A stretch of 64,000 bases of DNA. Source: Halorientalis persicus (GTDB lineage Archaea > Halobacteriota > Halobacteria > Halobacteriales > Haloarculaceae). The notes beneath the pieces were generated by a model. It was not told the origin of the DNA. It searched no databases and saw nothing but the letters and a program-made list of their open reading frames with translations. The stretch spans positions 248,001 to 312,000 of the forward strand of contig NZ_FOCX01000003.1 in assembly GCF_900110215.1 (NCBI RefSeq), read 5' to 3'. The position numbers were made by a program, and so were the translations under genes. Numbering within the stretch: the stretch's first letter is position 1; each line of letters starts with the position of its first letter. Below are positions 9,179 through 16,419 of this stretch, piece by piece.

Positions 9179-9227
9179 GCACCCACATTTGACCCCAGAA
9201 CCAGAACCAGCGGACACTGAATCGCTC

Positions 9228-9884
9228 ATGAGTGTCATCGTAGAGATGGAAGTCGCCGCGAGTGATTTCGAGCTAGGTCGCATCCTCGATGTCGTCTCCG
9301 GCGTACGAATCGAGGTGGAAACGATGGTGCCCGCCGGCGAGCGAGCGGTGCCTTTGTTCTGGGTCTACGACGGCGATCAGAATTCCTTCGAGTCTCGCGT
9401 CCGGGAGCACCCGGCCGTCGACGCGGTCACCGAGATAGACGAGTTCGAGGATCGCACGCTGTACGCCATCGACTGGAACGTCGAGTTCGACCACTTCTTC
9501 GGGGCGATCGTCGAGAACGAGGGCCACGTGCTGGCCGCGACGGGTCACAGCGACGCCTGGCAGTTCGAGCTCCGGTTTCCCGATCACGACAGCCTCTCGG
9601 CGTTCCGGGAGTCGCTGGACGACGCCCGGATCAACTTCGAGGTGATCCGGGTGTACAACCCCACGAAACCCGATGCCGGCCCCTGGTTCGGGCTGACGCC
9701 GACCCAGCGGGAGGCGCTGGTGCTGGCCGTCGAGTCCGGCTACTACGACATCCCGCGGACCTGCACGACCGTCGAACTGGCCGAGAAACTGGACATCTCC
9801 GACCAGGCAGTAACCGAACGGCTCCGCCGGGCCATCGTGAATCTGGTCAACCACTCGCTACTGGTGACGGCCGACGACGACTGA
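9228..9884 (+). CDS. Bat-type helix-turn-helix transcription regulator
   Basis: 218 residues. N-terminal sensor-like domain (residues 1 to about 155) of the type attached to bacterioopsin-activator HTH proteins, then the HTH_10 signature: LTPTQREALVLAVESGYYDIPRTCTTVELAEKLDISDQAVTERLRRA-type sequence at about 164-210. DNA-binding cytoplasmic regulator. ATG at 9228 chosen over an upstream TTG at 9189. Lies between aceA and aceB, next to a second HTH gene in the same direction, so control of the glyoxylate genes or of itself is plausible but not shown. Confidence 0.9.
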   Translation: MSVIVEMEVAASDFELGRILDVVSGVRIEVETMVPAGERAVPLFWVYDGDQNSFESRVREHPAVDAVTEIDEFEDRTLYAIDWNVEFDHFFGAIVENEGHVLAATGHSDAWQFELRFPDHDSLSAFRESLDDARINFEVIRVYNPTKPDAGPWFGLTPTQREALVLAVESGYYDIPRTCTTVELAEKLDISDQAVTERLRRAIVNLVNHSLLVTADDD

Positions 9885-9937
9885 TCGGTCCGCCCGACAT
9901 GGAACGCCGTTCATCGTCTGCCGGGTACCTGACCGGG

Positions 9938-9953
9938 GCATGGCAAACCATGC
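9938..9953. promoter_or_regulatory. Perfect palindrome GCATGG-CAAA-CCATGC
   Basis: Six-base inverted arms with a 4-base centre, 45 bp before the start of the winged-helix gene at 9998. The position fits an operator in its promoter. Confidence 0.5.
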
Positions 9954-9997
9954 ACTGGCTACAACTGGGTTCCGACTGTGGGATAGAACGTCTCACA

Positions 9998-10354
9998 ATG
10001 ACTTCCGCGGGACCCGAGGGCGGCGGTCGTGAAGTGCACGACCCGGCCGAACCGTCGTTCGGCCGGTGGCTCGAACTCCTGGCCAACAGCGACCGCCGTC
10101 TGGTGCTCTCGACGCTGCTGGAGAACGGCGACGACAGGCTCCCCGTGGGTGTCCTGACCGACGTGATCGCCCGCGAGCGGCCCGAGGACGTGACGCCGCA
10201 GTCGGTCCTGATCGACCTCCACCACGTCCACCTGCCGAAGCTCCAGCGCGCGGACGTCATCGAGTACGACGCCGACGAGTCGCTGGTTACCTACCGGGGC
10301 CACGAGGACCTCGAACGGTGTCTGGCCGCTATCGAGGACCTCGCGGCCGACTGA
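9998..10354 (+). CDS. Small winged-helix protein (DUF7344-like)
   Basis: 118 residues: an acidic lead then SFGRWLELLANSDRRLVLSTLLENGDDRLPVGVLTDVIARE, followed by QSVLIDLHHVHLPKLQRADVIEYDADESLVTYRG, the HTH and wing order seen in many haloarchaeal DUF7344 proteins. It is likely a DNA-binding regulator. ATG at 9998 chosen because the family-like sequence begins shortly after; an upstream in-frame ATG at 9899 would read through the palindrome. It precedes aceB by 100 bp in the same direction. Confidence 0.75.
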   Translation: MTSAGPEGGGREVHDPAEPSFGRWLELLANSDRRLVLSTLLENGDDRLPVGVLTDVIARERPEDVTPQSVLIDLHHVHLPKLQRADVIEYDADESLVTYRGHEDLERCLAAIEDLAAD

Positions 10355-10417
10355 CTCGCCGGGGCGGTCCGGACGGTAGGCACCCGCACAGCCGCCTCTC
10401 GACTCGATTCGGCCAGC

Positions 10418-10423
10418 TTTAAG
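10418..10423 (+). promoter_or_regulatory. TATA-like box for aceB
   Basis: TTTAAG centred about 35 bases before the aceB ATG at 10455, giving a very short leader. The spacing suits archaeal TBP binding. Confidence 0.5.
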
Positions 10424-10454
10424 AACCGCGGAGTAGTCCCTCCGAGTGACTACA

Positions 10455-11768
10455 ATGACTGCAATCGACAAGCGTCTCCACGACCGAAAGTTCGTGCGGA
10501 CGTTCTTCACGACCCCGACAGCAGAGAGCGGTGCCGACGACTCCGCGAAGAAGCTCCGAAGCGCCATCGGTCTGCGCGGGATGCAGGCCCCCGACGTGTG
10601 GGTGCCGGACAACGAGGACGCCACCGCGCCCAATATGCGCGACGAGGGTGCCGAGAACATCGCCGAAGTCGTCGCCGACGAGGGCGACGAGTTCCCCGGC
10701 GAGATTCACCCCCGCGTCGTCTGGCACCGCGACAGCCCCAGCACGCGCTACAAGGGCTTCCAGCATATGCTCGAGATCGCCGACCCCGAGAACGGGGCCG
10801 TCGAGAACATCGACGGGTTCGTCATCCCGGAAGTCGGCGACATCGACGACTGGAAGAAAGCCGACGAGTTCATCACCATCGTCGAGAACGAGTACGACCT
10901 CGAAGAGGGCTCGCTCGCGATGTCCGTCATCATCGAGTCCGGCTCCGCCGAGCTGGCCATGGGCAAGCTCCGCGAGGAGATGGGCAAGGCCGACAACAAC
11001 CTCGAACGCCTGTTCCTGCTGGTCGACGGTGAGGTCGACTACACCAAGGATATGCGCGCGATCACGCCGACCGGCGGCCTCCCCGAGTGGAAGGAACTCC
11101 GCCACAACACCTCCCGCGCGGCCAGCGCCGCCGGCTGTATCTCCGTCGACGGTCCCTACGACGACATCCGCGACGTGGACGGCTACCACGAGCGCATCAC
11201 TGCCAACAACGCGATGGGGATGCTCGGCATCTGGTCGCTGACGCCGGGCCAGGTCGTCGAGGCCAACAAGAGTCCGCTCCCGCCGGAAGAGGGCTACTGG
11301 ATCATCGACGCCGACGGTCGCGAGGTCGAACTCGAAAGTCGAGAGGGCGTCGAGGTCTACAGCGGCGACCGGATCGAACTCGAAGCAGAGGACGGCGGCT
11401 ACGAACTCGAAGTCGGCAGTGACGAGATCTTCGTCGAGTCCGAGGAGGACCTCGCCGCGGAACTGCTCGATCTGGTCGACTACGTCCCGAGCATGGACGA
11501 CATCGTCGACTCCATGGAGGAGTTCGAGGCGGCCAAGGAGGCCGGCAAGGGTGCCATCGCGATGACCCGCGCGGCCACCATCGAGATCGACGGCGTGCAG
11601 GTCGACGTTTCCAGCGACCGGATGTGGGACGAGGCGACCTACCAGGCCCTCATGACCCCCGTCGCGCTGTTCCAGGACGTCTACGAGAACCGTCCGGACC
11701 AGCACGACGACCTCGCGGAACTCTACGGCGAGGACGTCGTCGACCGCGCGATGGACGTCGGCAACTAA
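10455..11768 (+). CDS. aceB: Malate synthase, haloarchaeal type (AceB)
   Basis: 437 residues. Condenses glyoxylate with acetyl-CoA to malate, completing the shunt begun by aceA. It is the haloarchaeal form, much shorter than bacterial malate synthases G and A: N-terminal TIM-barrel part with WVPDNEDATAPNMRDEGAENI, EIHPRVVWHRDSPSTRYKG, and IIESGSAELAMG, then a C-terminal region with ITPTGGLPEWKEL and a helical cap. ATG at 10455 preferred over GTG at 10446. Its promoter lies after the second regulator gene, so it can be expressed on its own. Confidence 0.94.
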   Translation: MTAIDKRLHDRKFVRTFFTTPTAESGADDSAKKLRSAIGLRGMQAPDVWVPDNEDATAPNMRDEGAENIAEVVADEGDEFPGEIHPRVVWHRDSPSTRYKGFQHMLEIADPENGAVENIDGFVIPEVGDIDDWKKADEFITIVENEYDLEEGSLAMSVIIESGSAELAMGKLREEMGKADNNLERLFLLVDGEVDYTKDMRAITPTGGLPEWKELRHNTSRAASAAGCISVDGPYDDIRDVDGYHERITANNAMGMLGIWSLTPGQVVEANKSPLPPEEGYWIIDADGREVELESREGVEVYSGDRIELEAEDGGYELEVGSDEIFVESEEDLAAELLDLVDYVPSMDDIVDSMEEFEAAKEAGKGAIAMTRAATIEIDGVQVDVSSDRMWDEATYQALMTPVALFQDVYENRPDQHDDLAELYGEDVVDRAMDVGN

Positions 11769-11789
11769 CGGCTCTAACGCACTCGTTTT

Positions 11790-12179
11790 TTACAGCCAGC
11801 CGGACAGATCAGCCGCTGGACCGCCGTTCGCGAACGGCGTCTCCGCGAACGGGACGGGCCGTGGGCGGTCCCGTTCGGCCAGCAGTGACTCGGCGGCCGC
11901 GCGGTCGGCCGCGCCGGCGTCGACGACACCCCAGGGCGGCCAGAACGCGGCGTAGACGAAACTGCCGTGTGAGCGATCCCACCGCAGGTACATATCGGCC
12001 TCGTCGGCGCTGGTCACCAGGCACACGTCGCCGTCGGTCACCCGCGTCACCTCGACGTAGTCGGCCAGATCGAGATCACCCAGATCACCGCCGTCGCCCA
12101 GCGCCCCCCAGAGCAGTCGACAGGGCCGGCTATCGGTGTACTGAAACAACACGTCACGCACAGCGTCCCGATCGGACAT
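11790..12179 (-). CDS. Conserved acidic protein of unknown function
   Basis: 129 residues. Opens with MSDRDAVRDVLFQYTDSRPCRLLWGALGD, alternates predicted strands and helices, contains SFVYAAFWPPWGVVDAG, and has no signal, membrane segment or metal motif. ATG at 12177-12179 is chosen; the longer frame upstream has different composition. It converges with aceB, 21 bp apart. Not recognised. Confidence 0.7.
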   Translation of the reverse strand: MSDRDAVRDVLFQYTDSRPCRLLWGALGDGGDLGDLDLADYVEVTRVTDGDVCLVTSADEADMYLRWDRSHGSFVYAAFWPPWGVVDAGAADRAAAESLLAERDRPRPVPFAETPFANGGPAADLSGWL

Positions 12180-12310
12180 CAGCCTGTGTAACGTGACCAA
12201 TACGCATAAGCCTCCGGGTCCCGCCGGATACCGCCTCGACACGGCACTCGGGCGGCGTGACCGTCCGGCCGCTCCCGCACCGACAGCGGGGCTAGTGTTT
12301 TTATCCATGG

Positions 12311-12320
12311 TGGCATACCA
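12311..12320. promoter_or_regulatory. TGGCATACCA near-palindrome at the trkA-like start
   Basis: One base different from the perfect palindrome TGGTATACCA at 9066-9075. It sits 8-17 bases before the ATG at 12328, where it would overlap the transcription start set by TTTTTATCC (about 12298-12306). Confidence 0.4.
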
Positions 12321-12327
12321 CACACCC

Positions 12328-12990
12328 ATGAAGTTCGTTATCGTCGGCTTTGGGCGCGTCGGGATGCGCACCGCACAGACCCTCCAGTCGGAAGGGCACG
12401 AGGTCGTCATCGTCGAGCGCGACCACGACAAGATCGCTCGCGCCGAATCGGAGGGCTTTGCCGTCGTCGAGGGTGACGGAGCCGAAGAGGACGTGCTGGA
12501 CGCGACTGGAATCGAGGCGGCAGACGCCATCGCCGCGCTCACGGGTGACCTCAACACGAATTTCGCGGCCTGTATGGTCGGAAAACACCACGGCTGTCGA
12601 ACGGTACTGCGAATCGACGAGGACTACCGCGAGGAGATCTACGAGAAGTACGCCGAGGATGTCGACGAGATCATCTACCCCGAACGGCTCGGGGCCGCCG
12701 GCGCGAAGACCGCGTTGCTCGGCGGTGACTTCAACGTCCTCGCGGATATCACCGAACAGCTCTCGGCGGCCAGTGTGCAGATCCCCGAGGACTCGCCGAT
12801 GATCGGCAAACGCGTCGTCGAGATCGATCTCCCTGCCGACGCCCGCGTCTACGCCCACGGGCGCGCGAACGAAGCCATGACGATCCCACTGCCACAGACC
12901 GAGATCCAGGCCGACGACAGCGTGGCCCTGATCTCACATCCGGACTCGCTGCCGGCCGCTCGCGAACAGTTGCGCGGCGAGAGTGCCTGA
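12328..12990 (+). CDS. trkA: TrkA-type NAD-binding potassium channel regulator
   Basis: 220 residues: an RCK_N Rossmann domain with GFGRVGMRTAQTLQSEGHEVVIVERDHDK (GxGxxG and the acidic end of strand 2) and GDGAEEDVLDATGIEAADAI, then an RCK_C domain from about residue 140 (SVQIPEDSPMIGKRVVEIDLPADARV). It binds NAD(H)/ATP-type ligands and gates a K+ channel or Trk pore. No pore gene is adjacent. ATG at 12328 is chosen over a GTG at 12193, since the Rossmann fold starts directly there. Confidence 0.9.
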   Translation: MKFVIVGFGRVGMRTAQTLQSEGHEVVIVERDHDKIARAESEGFAVVEGDGAEEDVLDATGIEAADAIAALTGDLNTNFAACMVGKHHGCRTVLRIDEDYREEIYEKYAEDVDEIIYPERLGAAGAKTALLGGDFNVLADITEQLSAASVQIPEDSPMIGKRVVEIDLPADARVYAHGRANEAMTIPLPQTEIQADDSVALISHPDSLPAAREQLRGESA

Positions 12991-13290
12991 GCCGTCGCTC
13001 GCCGGTCGCGGTGAAAGGAAGTGGGGTGGGGTCAACGGTGTCCGGGCGCGCGAAAGGATGGGAGACTGAGGCCGTCTTGGCGCGCCCTAATTTTCGGATG
13101 GTCCGGGAGTTACTTAAATTCGCGTCAGACATCCGTCACACCCGCGAAACCGCGCGACAGCGAGTCCCCGCGAGACAGGCCGCCATTCCTGTGTGGAAGG
13201 GGCTAGCCGATTCCAGTCACGTGTAACTCGTCGAGAAACGCCGAACGGTTCCTGATAACGCTGATATGGCGGGGGTCCCGAGAGCGTGCC
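12991..13290. other. Intergenic, no gene seen
   Basis: 300 bp between the trkA-like gene and the MOT1-like transporter. ACTTAAATTCGC near 13113 is TATA-like. Nothing else recognised. Confidence 0.5.
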
Positions 13291-14379
13291 GTGGCCGTTT
13301 CCACCGTCGAGCGTGTCGACCAGTGGCTTCCCGTCGCCGTCGGAGACCTGACGGGCGCGTTAGGGGATTCGGTTACGGTGTTGCCCCTCGTGGTGGCGCT
13401 GGGTGCGCTGACGCCCGCGTCGCTGCCCCACGTTCTCGTCGGCTTCGGTGTCTTCCAGATCGTCTGGGGGCTGCGGTACGGCCTCCCGCTGTCGGTCGAG
13501 CCGATGAAGGCGCTGGCGGGACTGGCCATCGCCGGCGCGCTGACCTACGGCGAACTCGTCGCCGCCGGTCTGCTCGCGGGCGGTGTCTTGCTCGTCCTCG
13601 GCGCAACTGGGACGCTTTCCCGCCTCCAGACCGTGGTCGGCCGGCCGGTCATCCGCGGCGTCCAGTTTGCTGTTGCCCTCCTGCTCGCCCAGGCCGGTCT
13701 CGACCTCGCGCTGGGCGATCCGGGCGTGGCGGCCGTCGGTGCGGCGCTGGCTGGCGTGGTCGCCGTCACCGGCTACCGCCGCGCCGCCGCGCTGGTCGTC
13801 CTCGCGGCCGGCACCGTCTGGACCGCGGTCGCTGCGGGCGTCCCCGCACCCGCCGTTCCCGCCGCGTCGCTGTTTCCGACCGGCGGCCCCACGCTGACCA
13901 TCGGCGCGGTCGAGGGCACACTCGCCCAGCTCGCGATGACCGTCGGCAACGCCGCGGTCGCGACCTCGTTGCTCTGTGCGGACCTGTTCGACCGCGAGGT
14001 GTCGCCGGATCGGCTCGCCCGGAGCATGGGCGGGATGTCCCTGGCCGCGGTGCCGCTGGGCGGCCTGCCGATGTGTCACGGCAGCGGCGGCCTCGCCGGG
14101 AAGTACGCCTTCGGCGCGCGCAGTGGGACCGCCAACGTCGTCCTCGGCGTGCTCTATCTCGCCGGCGCGCTTGTGGCCGGCCTCTGGCTGTCCTTCCCGA
14201 TGGCGCTGCTTGGCACCCTGCTCGGCGTCGTCGCCGTCCAGCTCGGCCGGGTCGCGCTCGACACCGACCACCTGCCGCTCGTGGGCGCGATCGGCCTGCT
14301 CGCCGTGGCGACCAACGTCGGCATCGCCTTTCTCCTCGGACTCGCCTACTGGCTCGCCCGCGAGCGCTGGCTCGCGTAA
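13291..14379 (+). CDS. MOT1-like sulfate/molybdate transporter
   Basis: 362 residues, about ten hydrophobic helices. The conserved motifs of the MOT1 branch of the sulfate permease superfamily are visible: VGDLTGALGDSVTVLPLVVAL (residues 18-38) and LSVEPMKALAGLAIAGAL (about 68-85), plus GGLPMCHGSGGLAGKYAFGARSGTANVVLG in the second half. It is likely a high-affinity molybdate or sulfate importer in the membrane. Start is GTG at 13291. The next two genes lie close behind in the same direction. Confidence 0.85.
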   Translation: MAVSTVERVDQWLPVAVGDLTGALGDSVTVLPLVVALGALTPASLPHVLVGFGVFQIVWGLRYGLPLSVEPMKALAGLAIAGALTYGELVAAGLLAGGVLLVLGATGTLSRLQTVVGRPVIRGVQFAVALLLAQAGLDLALGDPGVAAVGAALAGVVAVTGYRRAAALVVLAAGTVWTAVAAGVPAPAVPAASLFPTGGPTLTIGAVEGTLAQLAMTVGNAAVATSLLCADLFDREVSPDRLARSMGGMSLAAVPLGGLPMCHGSGGLAGKYAFGARSGTANVVLGVLYLAGALVAGLWLSFPMALLGTLLGVVAVQLGRVALDTDHLPLVGAIGLLAVATNVGIAFLLGLAYWLARERWLA

Positions 14380-14416
14380 GCGGTGGGTTTTCGGCACGGG
14401 CCCACCCACTCCGGGT

Positions 14417-14518
14417 ATGACCTGGGCGGACCTGTTCGACCGCGCCGACGAGTACGACGTCGACCTCGTGACTATTCGCGAGCGGCTGGCGGCCCGCAGA
14501 GGTGACGAGGATGACTGA
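14417..14518 (+). CDS. 33-residue protein preceding a PIN-like gene
   Basis: MTWADLFDRADEYDVDLVTIRERLAARRGDEDD: one amphipathic helix pair, acidic. The stop overlaps the start of the next gene by 8 bp, a strong sign of translational coupling. Size and position recall short antitoxin or partner peptides, but no DNA-binding motif is visible. Regular haloarchaeal codon use supports it as real. Confidence 0.6.
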   Translation: MTWADLFDRADEYDVDLVTIRERLAARRGDEDD

Positions 14519-14984
14519 CGGACCGAACCCCGCCCGGTTCGTCGCGGACGCGGACGTGCTGGCGGCCGACCTGCTCGTGGACGGCCCCGCCCGCGAGGCT
14601 CTCGACATCGCACGGGCCCACGACTGGGTGTCGCTGCTCGCCAGCGACCGCCTGCTCGACGACGCCGAGGCCGTGATCGCCGACTGTGCCGACGCCGCTC
14701 TGGCTGGCGAGTGGCGCGAGACGATCGAGGCCCTGCGCGAACCCGTCGAGCACCCGCCCGGCGACCACCCGGCGCTCGCTTCCGCTTACAACGGCGACGC
14801 CCCGCACCTCCTCACCTTCGACGAGGATCTCCAGTCGGTCCAGGCCGGTGCCGCCCTCCGGAAACACGTCGACGTGAGCGTCCGCGACCCGCGGGCGTTC
14901 GTCTCGCTGTTCGATCCCGAGTCGATGTACGAAGTCGTCGTCGGCGGTGCGTATCCCGGCCCGGACCGGGACCCGCGAACCTGA
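14511..14984 (+). CDS. PIN-like domain protein
   Basis: 157 residues. FVADADVLAADLLVDGPAREAL (residues 9-30) has the first acidic residue of a PIN ribonuclease fold; LLASDRLLDDAEAVIADCADAAL supplies further acidic positions and PHLLTFDEDLQSVQAGAALRKHVDVSVRDPRAF resembles the last strand and helix. Likely cytoplasmic; possibly an RNase, possibly an inactive relative. ATG at 14511 is chosen, overlapping the 33-residue ORF; a GTG at 14502 is an alternative. The pair might be a toxin-antitoxin-like unit. Confidence 0.7.
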   Translation: MTDGPNPARFVADADVLAADLLVDGPAREALDIARAHDWVSLLASDRLLDDAEAVIADCADAALAGEWRETIEALREPVEHPPGDHPALASAYNGDAPHLLTFDEDLQSVQAGAALRKHVDVSVRDPRAFVSLFDPESMYEVVVGGAYPGPDRDPRT

Positions 14985-14987
14985 CAC

Positions 14988-15203
14988 TCAGACGCCGGTT
15001 CCGTCGTCGCCCGCGAACGTCCCTTTCTGCTCGAAGTTCTTCGAGAACACGTAGTACACCACCGATGCGTCGAACAGGCCCGCGACGGGCGCGAGCAATC
15101 GAAGTTGGCTGTCCTGAAACACGAACCAGAGCGCCGCGGCGAGGATCGCCCCCGACAGCAGTCCCACGACGGCGGCGATCCGTTTCCCTTTCGTCCCCAG
15201 CAT
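14988..15203 (-). CDS. Small membrane protein with two TM segments
   Basis: 71 residues: basic start MLGTKGKR, two hydrophobic helices (about 9-28 and 35-51), then a short polar tail. Typical of conserved small haloarchaeal membrane proteins of unknown role. It converges with the PIN-like gene, 3 bp apart. Confidence 0.7.
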   Translation of the reverse strand: MLGTKGKRIAAVVGLLSGAILAAALWFVFQDSQLRLLAPVAGLFDASVVYYVFSKNFEQKGTFAGDDGTGV

Positions 15204-15322
15204 ACCTGTCAGTGTAACTCTATTTCACATAGATGCTTCGCTCCTGCGCGGACTGCGACTGGTCCGATATCCCTCGCTAGCGCTCGGCTCCCGATCGCTC
15301 ACTTCGCTCGCTCTCGGGACTT

Positions 15323-15345
15323 CCGGGAGAACGGCGTTCTCCCGG
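15323..15345. terminator. 10-bp perfect hairpin after the Ham1-type gene
   Basis: CCGGGAGAAC-GGC-GTTCTCCCGG. It lies 12 bp past the stop of the minus-strand pyrophosphatase gene (stop at 15357). Further inverted copies of GCTAGCGCTC flank it. It may end transcription or stabilise the mRNA end. Confidence 0.45.
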
Positions 15346-15356
15346 CGTACTGGTCG

Positions 15357-16055
15357 CTAGCGCTCCCGGTACCACTCCCCGAACTTCGCCAACGCCCGCC
15401 CGCGATGGGAGACCGCGTTCTTCTCCTCCGGCGTCATCTCCGCGAAGGTCGTCCCGTCGTGCTCGAAGATCGGATCGTAGCCGAAGCCACCCTCTCCACG
15501 CGGCGCGACGATCTCGCCGGGAACGTACCCCTCGAAGATCTTCACCGGTAGATCGCCCGTGGCCACCTGATCGTCCGTCGTCGCCGCCGCGCGCTCCTCG
15601 GCACTCTGGTCCTGCCCGCGGCGCTCGCGGGTCGCACCGCTCCCCGTTCGCTCGTCCCGAGACCCGTCCTCCGTCCGGGTCTCGTGATCGACTGGCTCCG
15701 GCGACGCGTCGAAGCCCTCGCCGTCGCAGTAGGCCAGTACCGTCTTGAACGACGCCGAGCGGTCGTCCTCCTCGCGGGTGAGCCGCCAGACGCGCTCGAC
15801 GCCCACCGTGTCCTCGACGTAGGCTGAGTACGGACCGGGAAAGCCGTCGAAGGCGTCGACGAACAGCCCGGCGTCGTCGACCAGCACCGGTTCCTGTGCG
15901 TGCCGGTAGGCCTCCCGCGCACCGTGGGCCGCCACGGTCACCAGATCGTCGGCCTGAATCTCCGTGTAGTCGAAATCGAGCTGTTCGACCGTCTCCCCGA
16001 GATACTCGCGGGCTTCCCGCACCTTCCCCTGATTGGTCGTCACGAACCGGAGCAT
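15357..16055 (-). CDS. rdgB: XTP/dITP diphosphatase (Ham1/RdgB family) with long insertion
   Basis: 232 residues; the family is usually about 185. Hydrolyses non-canonical purine nucleoside triphosphates to monophosphates. Visible: FVTTNQGKVREAREYLG at the start, VDDAGLFVDAFDGFPGPYSAYVE (substrate and metal site), GYVPGEIVAPRGEGGFGYDPIFEHDG and MTPEEKNAVSHRGRALAKF. Between about residues 115 and 165 there is a low-complexity, charged segment (TEDGSRDERTGSG...) that breaks the fold's middle; the core motifs on both sides are intact. ATG start. Confidence 0.92.
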   Translation of the reverse strand: MLRFVTTNQGKVREAREYLGETVEQLDFDYTEIQADDLVTVAAHGAREAYRHAQEPVLVDDAGLFVDAFDGFPGPYSAYVEDTVGVERVWRLTREEDDRSASFKTVLAYCDGEGFDASPEPVDHETRTEDGSRDERTGSGATRERRGQDQSAEERAAATTDDQVATGDLPVKIFEGYVPGEIVAPRGEGGFGYDPIFEHDGTTFAEMTPEEKNAVSHRGRALAKFGEWYRER

Positions 16056-16094
16056 ACCCGGCGGTCCGCACCGCCGGAAAAAAGGGCCGTCGAT

Positions 16095-16367
16095 TCAGTC
16101 GACGATGACTTCGACCGGCTCGTCCTCGTCGCCGGCTTCACCCTCCTCGCTCGACTGCTGGCTCTGGTAGAACAGGAGGGCGGCGACGCCCAGCACGATC
16201 CATGACCGCCAGTTGGCCAGGTTCAGCGTGTAGCCGATACCGAAGGGCTTCTTGACGAGCATCCCCTCGCCAGGCCGCCAGTACGACGAGAGCAGGCGCT
16301 TGATGCTCGGTCGCTCGAAGTTGTACGGTACCCCGAAGATCTCACCGGACTCCGGCTTGTCAGCCAT
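16095..16367 (-). CDS. DUF5808 domain membrane protein
   Basis: 90 residues. GVPYNFERPSIKRLLSSYWRPGEGMLVKKPFGIGYTLNLANWRSW matches the DUF5808 pattern; a single TM helix (about 55-70) and an acidic tail follow. Function unknown. ATG at 16365-16367. It sits between the pyrophosphatase and the Kae1-Bud32 gene, all on the minus strand. Confidence 0.82.
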   Translation of the reverse strand: MADKPESGEIFGVPYNFERPSIKRLLSSYWRPGEGMLVKKPFGIGYTLNLANWRSWIVLGVAALLFYQSQQSSEEGEAGDEDEPVEVIVD

Positions 16368-16419
16368 ACTCCGTGTTTCGTCTGGCCCCGTTAAGACGTT
16401 TGTCCTGCCCGGCTCCCGG

